Positions 5,269 to 9,352 of a stretch of 9,352 bases of DNA are shown piece after piece. The stretch covers positions 1 to 9,352 of the forward strand of contig CACXYG010000041.1 of the NCBI GenBank assembly GCA_902771745.1. The letters are read 5' to 3'. Source of the DNA: an uncultured Erysipelotrichaceae bacterium. GTDB lineage: Bacteria > Bacillota_I > Bacilli_A > RFN20 > CAG-288. A model generated the notes under the pieces. The model ran no database searches. It saw only the letters and a program-made list of their open reading frames with translations, and was not told where the DNA came from. The translations under genes were made by a program, and so were the position numbers. How positions within the stretch are numbered: position 1 is the stretch's first letter; the number at the start of each line of letters is the position of its first letter.

Positions 5269-5742
5269 ATGCCAAGAAAGAACGGTTCAGTTGAAAAAAG
5301 AGATGTTTTAGCAGATCCAATCTATAACTCTAAGTTAGTTACCAGATTGATCAACCGCATCATGCTCGATGGTAAGAAGGGTACTGCCCAGACCATTCTC
5401 TATGGTGCTTTCGAAAAGGTCGAAAAGAAGACCGGCAAACCAGCCTTAGAGGTTTTCGAAATCGCTTTAGGCAACATCATGCCAGAAGTTGAATTGAAGG
5501 CCAGAAGAGTTGGTGCTTCCAACTATCAGGTCCCGATTGAAGTCGCTCCTGAAAGAAAGGTCACTTTAGGCTTACGTTGGTTAGTCACTTTCTCTCGTTT
5601 ACGTAACGAGAAGACTATGACTGACAAGTTAGCTGGCGAAATCATTGATGCCGCTAACGGTACTGGTGGTGCTGTCAAACGTAAGGAAGATATGCACAAG
5701 ACTGCTCAGGCTAACCAGGCCTATGCTCACTATCGTTGGTAA
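5269..5742 (+). CDS. rpsG: 30S ribosomal protein S7
   Basis: Binds the 3' major domain of 16S rRNA, initiates assembly of the small-subunit head and lines the E site. Length, 157 residues, is normal (156 is common). Visible family features are the N-terminal MPRKN start, the beta-hairpin region with LKARRVGASNYQVPIEV (76-92), PERKVTLGLRWLV (94-106), LRNEKTM (111-117), DAANGTGGAVKRKED (127-141) and the C-terminal AHYRW. AAGGAG at 5254-5259 overlaps the rpsL stop codon and lies 9 nt before this ATG, which suggests coupled translation. In E. coli S7 represses its own operon by binding the rpsL-rpsG junction. The 13-nt junction here is too short for that structure, so any feedback would act elsewhere, such as the leader. 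Confidence 0.98.
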   Translation: MPRKNGSVEKRDVLADPIYNSKLVTRLINRIMLDGKKGTAQTILYGAFEKVEKKTGKPALEVFEIALGNIMPEVELKARRVGASNYQVPIEVAPERKVTLGLRWLVTFSRLRNEKTMTDKLAGEIIDAANGTGGAVKRKEDMHKTAQANQAYAHYRW

Positions 5743-5783
5743 TCCACGATTCGAGCAAGAATATAAAAGGAGAAATTTAGCCT

Positions 5784-7916
5784 ATGGCAATGGATAACGA
5801 TCAGGCGATGGTAGCAGCTTATAAGGCTGTACCGCTTGAAAGAGTTAGAAATATCGGTATCATGGCTCACATCGATGCCGGTAAAACCACTACTAGTGAG
5901 CGTATCCTCTTCTATACTGGTAAGACCCATAAGATCGGTGAAACCCATGACGGTGCTTCCGCTATGGACTTCAACGAACAGGAACAGAAGAGAGGTATCA
6001 CCATCTATTCTGCCGCCACTACTTGTATCTGGAAGGATTATCGTATCAACTTAATCGATACTCCAGGCCACGTCGACTTCACTGCTGAAGTTGAACGTTC
6101 CTTAAGAGTTCTCGATGGTGCCGTTTGCGTCCTCGATGGTAAAAACGGTGTCGAACCTCAGACTGAAACTGTCTGGAGACAGGCTGATAAGTATAACGTT
6201 CCACGTATCGTTTTCGTCAACAAACTTGATGCTACTGGCGCTGACTATGAAATGTCCGTCGCTTCCATCAAGGAAAGATTAGGTGCCAACGGTGTCGCTA
6301 TCGCTTACCCAGTTGGTATCTCTCAGACTTTATTAGGTCTTATCGACTTAGTCGAAATGAAGGCTTGGTTATGGGATCACGATCCAAAGAAGTCTGAACA
6401 GATGGCTCCAAAGATCGTTGATTTAGATGATCCAGCTCTTGCTGATTTCCAGCACGATGTTGAACAGGCCAAGGTCTATCATCAGGTCATGATCGAAACT
6501 CTTGCCAACAATGATGACACCTTAATGGAAAAGGTTTTGATGGAAGAAGCCCCAACGGTTGAAGAAATCAAGGCCGCTATCCGTAAGCAGGTCATTGCTG
6601 TCAAGGTCTTCCCAACCATCCCAGGCTCTGCCTACAAGAACAAGGGCGTCCAGTACGTTCTTGATGCTGTCAGAGATTACTTACCATCTCCACTTGATGT
6701 CCCAGCTCCTGTTGCTCACACCAAGGATGGCGGTGATGTCGTCATCTCTGTCGATCCTAAGGCTCCATTCGTCGCCTTAGCCTTCAAGCTCACTACCGAC
6801 CAGTTCGGTACCTTATGCTTCTTCCGTGTTTATTCCGGTACCATCAAGTCCGGCTCTTATGTCTACAATGTCCGTAAGGGCACCAAGGAAAGAGTCTCCA
6901 GACTTGAATTAGTCAATGCCGATTCTCACGAAAACATCACTGAAGCCAAGGCCGGTGAAATTGCCGCCGCTGTCGGCTTCCAGTCCACCAGAACTGGTGA
7001 TACCTTAGTTGGTGATGACGATCCAAAGGTCGAACTTGAATCCATCAAGTTCCAGGAAGCCGTTATCTCCGAAGCTATCGAACCTGTCAAGAAGGGCGAC
7101 CAGGATAAAATGGCCTCCTTACTCGTCAAGTTCACTGAAGAAGATCCAACCTTCCATTACTATACCGATGCTGAAACTGGTCAGGGCATCATCGCCGGTG
7201 TCGGCGAACTTCAGTTGGATGTCAACGTCACTCGTTTAAAGAATGACTTCGGCATCGAAACCAGAGTTGGTGCTCCACAAGTCGCTTATCGTGAAACCAT
7301 TCAGACCGCTGCTGAATGTGAAGGTAAGTACATCAAGCAGTCCGGTGGTCATGGTCAGTATGGTCACGTTGTCTTCAAGATGGAACCAAATCCAGGCAAG
7401 GGCAACGAAGTTACTGAAGCTATCACTGGTGGTGCCATTCCAAAGGAATTCATCAAGCCTTCTATCGATGGTTTGAATGATGCCTTCAATCGTGGTATGG
7501 TCGCTGGTTATCCAGTCGTTGACGTCAAGGCTACCTTAGTCTTCGGTTCCTATCATGATGTCGACTCTTCTGAAGCTGCCTATAAACTCGCTTCTGCTGA
7601 AGCCTTAAAGGCCGCCGCCAAGAAGTGCTCCCCAGTCATCCTTGAACCAATCGTCAAGGCTGAAATCACCTGCCCACTCGATTATGTCGGTACCGTTATG
7701 GGTGATGTCTCTTCCAGACGTGGTATGGTTGAAGGTATGGTCCAGAAGGCCAACGCTCAGCTTATCACTGCTAAGATTCCTCTTTCCAACATGTTCGGTT
7801 ATATCTCTGACTTAAGAGCTATGACCCAGGGTAGAGGTATCTACACCATGGAATTCTCTAATTATCAGAAAGTTCCAAGCTCTGTTCAGGACGAAATTAT
7901 CAAGAAGAGAGGTTAA
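5784..7916 (+). CDS. fusA: Translation elongation factor G
   Basis: GTPase that drives tRNA-mRNA translocation. G-domain motifs: P-loop AHIDAGKTT (28-36), RGITI (70-74), DTPGH (92-96), NKLD (146-149) and GSA (281-283). Domain II follows from about 303 to 410, III to about 495, IV to about 615 with SGGHGQYGHV (520-529) and GSYHDVDSS (588-596), then V. Length, 710 residues, is close to the usual 690-700; about ten extra residues precede RNIGIMAHIDAGK. AAAAGGAG at 5765-5772, 11 nt before this ATG, supports the start; ATG 5790 is a weaker option. Departures from common EF-G: Lys69 before RGITI, NKLD for NKMD, His523 for the usual Arg of SGGRGQYG, GELQLDV for GELHLEI, and one residue missing in TDQFGTLCFF (338-347). 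The str-operon position and intact G motifs argue for the main EF-G. Confidence 0.96.
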   Translation: MAMDNDQAMVAAYKAVPLERVRNIGIMAHIDAGKTTTSERILFYTGKTHKIGETHDGASAMDFNEQEQKRGITIYSAATTCIWKDYRINLIDTPGHVDFTAEVERSLRVLDGAVCVLDGKNGVEPQTETVWRQADKYNVPRIVFVNKLDATGADYEMSVASIKERLGANGVAIAYPVGISQTLLGLIDLVEMKAWLWDHDPKKSEQMAPKIVDLDDPALADFQHDVEQAKVYHQVMIETLANNDDTLMEKVLMEEAPTVEEIKAAIRKQVIAVKVFPTIPGSAYKNKGVQYVLDAVRDYLPSPLDVPAPVAHTKDGGDVVISVDPKAPFVALAFKLTTDQFGTLCFFRVYSGTIKSGSYVYNVRKGTKERVSRLELVNADSHENITEAKAGEIAAAVGFQSTRTGDTLVGDDDPKVELESIKFQEAVISEAIEPVKKGDQDKMASLLVKFTEEDPTFHYYTDAETGQGIIAGVGELQLDVNVTRLKNDFGIETRVGAPQVAYRETIQTAAECEGKYIKQSGGHGQYGHVVFKMEPNPGKGNEVTEAITGGAIPKEFIKPSIDGLNDAFNRGMVAGYPVVDVKATLVFGSYHDVDSSEAAYKLASAEALKAAAKKCSPVILEPIVKAEITCPLDYVGTVMGDVSSRRGMVEGMVQKANAQLITAKIPLSNMFGYISDLRAMTQGRGIYTMEFSNYQKVPSSVQDEIIKKRG

Positions 7917-7957
7917 TACACTTCTCTCTTCTTGAAAATATAAGATAAAAAGTGTAT
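7900..7957 (+). other. Candidate H-type RNA pseudoknot at the fusA-tuf junction
   Basis: Stem 1 is 12 bp and perfect: 7900-7911 (TCAAGAAGAGAG, the last fusA codons) with 7924-7935 (CTCTCTTCTTGA). The 12-nt loop contains the fusA stop codon. Eight bases of that loop, ATACACTT (7916-7923), are exactly complementary to AAGTGTAT (7950-7957) downstream, forming stem 2. Connecting loops are 4 nt, 0 nt and 14 nt, lengths compatible with an H-type pseudoknot with stacked stems. No U-tract follows, so it is not a normal terminator. Complementarity is direct observation; formation and function are inference. Confidence 0.5.
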
Positions 7958-7960
7958 AGT
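7932..7960 (+). promoter_or_regulatory. Candidate internal promoter of tuf
   Basis: TTGAAA (7932-7937), a 17-bp spacer and TATAGT (7955-7960) give a good sigma-A match, with a start near 7967. It lies inside the inverted repeats at the fusA-tuf junction: the -35 overlaps stem 1 and the -10 overlaps stem 2. An extra promoter would fit the need for more EF-Tu than EF-G. Confidence 0.6.
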
Positions 7961-7994
7961 CATTGAGAATCTAATTTGGAGGAAAATTAAAATT

Positions 7995-9179
7995 ATGGCT
8001 AAACAGAAGTTCGACCGTTCCAAACCAAACGTTAACATTGGTACTATCGGTCACGTCGACCACGGCAAAACCACTTTAACTGCCGCTATTACCCACGTTC
8101 TTGCTAAGAAGGGTTTATCCCAGGCAATGAACTATGATCAGATTGATGCTGCACCAGAAGAAAAGGCTAGAGGTGTAACCATTAACGCTGCTCACATCGA
8201 ATACGATACTGCTAAGAGACACTACACCCACGTTGACTGCCCAGGCCATGCTGACTACATCAAGAACATGATCACTGGTGCCGCTCAGATGGATGGTGCT
8301 ATCCTTGTTGTCGCTGCTACTGATGGTGTTATGCCACAGACCAGAGAGCACGTCTTACTTGCTCGTCAGGTCGGTGTCCCATACATCGTTGTCTTCCTCA
8401 ACAAGTGCGATATGGTCGATGATCCAGAATTAATCGACTTAGTCGAAATGGATGTTCGTGAATTACTCAATTCCTACAACTTCCCAGGCGATGAATTACC
8501 AGTCATCCGTGGCTCCGCTTTACAGGCCCTCAACGGCGATGAAAAGGCTGAAGCCTCCATCATGGAATTAATGGATGCTGTTGATTCTTACATCCCAGAT
8601 CCAGTCCGTGATAACGATAAGCCATTCTTAATGGCCGTCGAAGATGTCATGACCATCACTGGCCGTGGTACTGTTGCCACTGGTAGAGTTGAACGTGGTA
8701 TCTTAAAGCCAAACGATGAAGTTGAAATCGTCGGTATCATGGATACCCGTAAGTGCGTCTGCACCTCTATGGAAATGTTCCGTAAGATCCTTGACTTCGC
8801 CGAGGCTGGTGATAACATTGGTGCCTTATTAAGAGGTGTCGACAGAGATCAGATCGTTCGTGGTCAGGTCATCTGCAAGCCAGGTTCCGTTACTCCACAC
8901 AAGCATTTCAAGGGCCAGGTCTACGTCTTAAAGAAAGAAGAAGGTGGCCGTCACACTGCTTTCACTAACAACTACAGACCTCAGTTCTACTTCCGTACTA
9001 CTGATGTTACTGGTACTGTTACTCTTCCAGCCGACGTTCAGATGGTTATGCCAGGCGATAACGTTCTTCTCGAAGTCGAACTTATCCACCCAATCGCTCT
9101 TGAAGCCCAGACCAAGTTCTCCATCCGTGAAGGTGGTCACACTGTCGGTGCTGGTACCGTCGCTGAAATTATTGACTAA
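7995..9179 (+). CDS. tuf: Translation elongation factor Tu
   Basis: GTPase that delivers aminoacyl-tRNA to the ribosomal A site. The G domain has GHVDHGKT (19-26), RGVTI (59-63), DCPGH (81-85) with the catalytic His85, NKCD (136-139) and GSAL (173-176). The beta-barrel domains include GRGTVATGRVERG, GALLRGV, GRHTAF and YRPQFYFRTTDVTG. Length, 394 residues, is standard. Mild departures are AAHIEYDT for the usual TSHVEYET after switch I, MAVEDVMTI for MPVEDVFTI, and EGGHTVGAG for EGGRTVGAG near the C-terminus. GGAGG at 7978-7982 is 12 nt before the start, a rather long spacing. It lies 78 nt after fusA, with a candidate promoter of its own, and is closed by a strong terminator, so the operon does not continue into ribosomal genes. 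Confidence 0.98.
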   Translation: MAKQKFDRSKPNVNIGTIGHVDHGKTTLTAAITHVLAKKGLSQAMNYDQIDAAPEEKARGVTINAAHIEYDTAKRHYTHVDCPGHADYIKNMITGAAQMDGAILVVAATDGVMPQTREHVLLARQVGVPYIVVFLNKCDMVDDPELIDLVEMDVRELLNSYNFPGDELPVIRGSALQALNGDEKAEASIMELMDAVDSYIPDPVRDNDKPFLMAVEDVMTITGRGTVATGRVERGILKPNDEVEIVGIMDTRKCVCTSMEMFRKILDFAEAGDNIGALLRGVDRDQIVRGQVICKPGSVTPHKHFKGQVYVLKKEEGGRHTAFTNNYRPQFYFRTTDVTGTVTLPADVQMVMPGDNVLLEVELIHPIALEAQTKFSIREGGHTVGAGTVAEIID

Positions 9180-9216
9180 TCTCAATAATCTTTAGTTACC
9201 TTACTTAGTGATTATT

Positions 9217-9252
9217 AAATCCCGTTTCCCTGATCAAGAAACGGGATTTTTT
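9217..9252 (+). terminator. Intrinsic terminator after tuf
   Basis: A 12-bp stem, AAATCCCGTTTC (9217-9228) with GAAACGGGATTT (9238-9249), has a 9-nt loop and ends in a T run to 9252. A weaker hairpin precedes it: AATAATC (9184-9190) with GATTATT (9210-9216). Together they close the str operon. Confidence 0.93.
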
Positions 9253-9270
9253 GATGTTTTAGCCTAAATT

Positions 9271-9301
9271 TTTACTTTCTTTTTCTTGAAACATATATAA
9301 T
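9271..9301 (+). promoter_or_regulatory. Candidate promoter of the gene at the right edge
   Basis: A consensus -10 TATAAT lies at 9296-9301. The best -35 is TTTACT at 9271-9276, with a long 19-bp spacer, so that half is uncertain. Transcription would start near 9308, about 19 nt before the ATG. Confidence 0.55.
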
Positions 9302-9326
9302 ACTTATACCCCAAGGGGAGGTTTAT

Positions 9327-9352
9327 ATGAAAAAAAAAAAAAAAGAAGAGTA
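9327..9352 (+). CDS. Start of an unidentified gene, cut by the window edge
   Basis: An ATG preceded by GGGGAGG (9315-9321, 5 nt spacing) and a promoter opens a frame reading M-K-K-K-K-K-E-E, then a partial codon TA. Five AAA codons form a run of 15 A (9330-9344). The last partial codon could be Tyr or a stop (TAA/TAG), so even the reading frame's continuation is not certain. The strong ribosome binding site makes it likely that translation starts here. Product unknown. Confidence 0.55.

Noticed and set aside
402..9179. Possible alternative genetic code (UGA as Trp), as in many Mollicutes
   Set aside because: All Trp codons are TGG and all stops are TAA, so the window gives no evidence either way.
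1010..9185. Several open frames of 60-96 codons on the minus strand inside gap, pgk, tpiA, rpsL, rpsG, fusA and tuf
   Set aside because: They lie opposite strongly biased housekeeping genes, lack ribosome binding sites and have no recognisable protein features; they are shadows of the real genes.

Overview
The window is a compact, entirely plus-strand stretch of housekeeping genes from a low-GC Gram-positive bacterium (Bacillota; probably an Erysipelotrichia-, Mollicutes- or RF39-like lineage). The protein sequences, the strong AGGAGG-type ribosome binding sites, the AT-rich spacers and the rpsL-rpsG-fusA-tuf order all support this. All eight complete genes end in TAA and every Trp codon is TGG, so the window does not show whether UGA is stop or Trp. 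Highly expressed genes share a strong codon bias (Pro CCA, Gln CAG, Lys AAG, Leu TTA/CTT/CTC, Arg CGT/AGA). The single membrane-protein gene is less biased. Placement below phylum is inference.

Layout: positions 1-401 have no convincing gene. They hold a perfect 38-bp palindrome inside a larger nested inverted repeat, a 16-bp AT palindrome, and a promoter close to gap. Positions 402-3637 encode the triose part of glycolysis, gap-pgk-tpiA. A probable leaky terminator lies between gap and pgk, pgk and tpiA are only 2 nt apart, and a strong terminator follows tpiA. Positions 3761-4620 are a monocistronic unit for a Bax-inhibitor-1/YetJ family membrane protein, with its own promoter and terminator. 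A full-consensus sigma-A promoter (TTGACA, 17 bp, TATAAT) and a roughly 100-nt structured leader then drive rpsL-rpsG-fusA, followed by tuf. The tuf gene has its own candidate promoter and ends in a strong terminator. The right edge carries a new promoter, a strong ribosome binding site and the first codons of another gene, starting with a run of 15 A.

The genes fall into two highly expressed modules: glyceraldehyde-3-P/triose-P interconversion with ATP production, and the decoding and translocation machinery (S12, S7, EF-G, EF-Tu). The BI-1 family gene between them has no evident functional link.

I did not find a new multi-gene system. The points most worth a second look are a candidate H-type RNA pseudoknot spanning the fusA stop codon and the tuf promoter, a Gly-to-Asp change in the third glycine of the GAPDH nucleotide-binding motif, Arg at the S12 position where K-to-R gives streptomycin resistance in other bacteria, a divergent EF-G, a possible attenuator in the str leader, the palindrome cluster at the left edge, and the A15 tract right after a start codon at the right edge.
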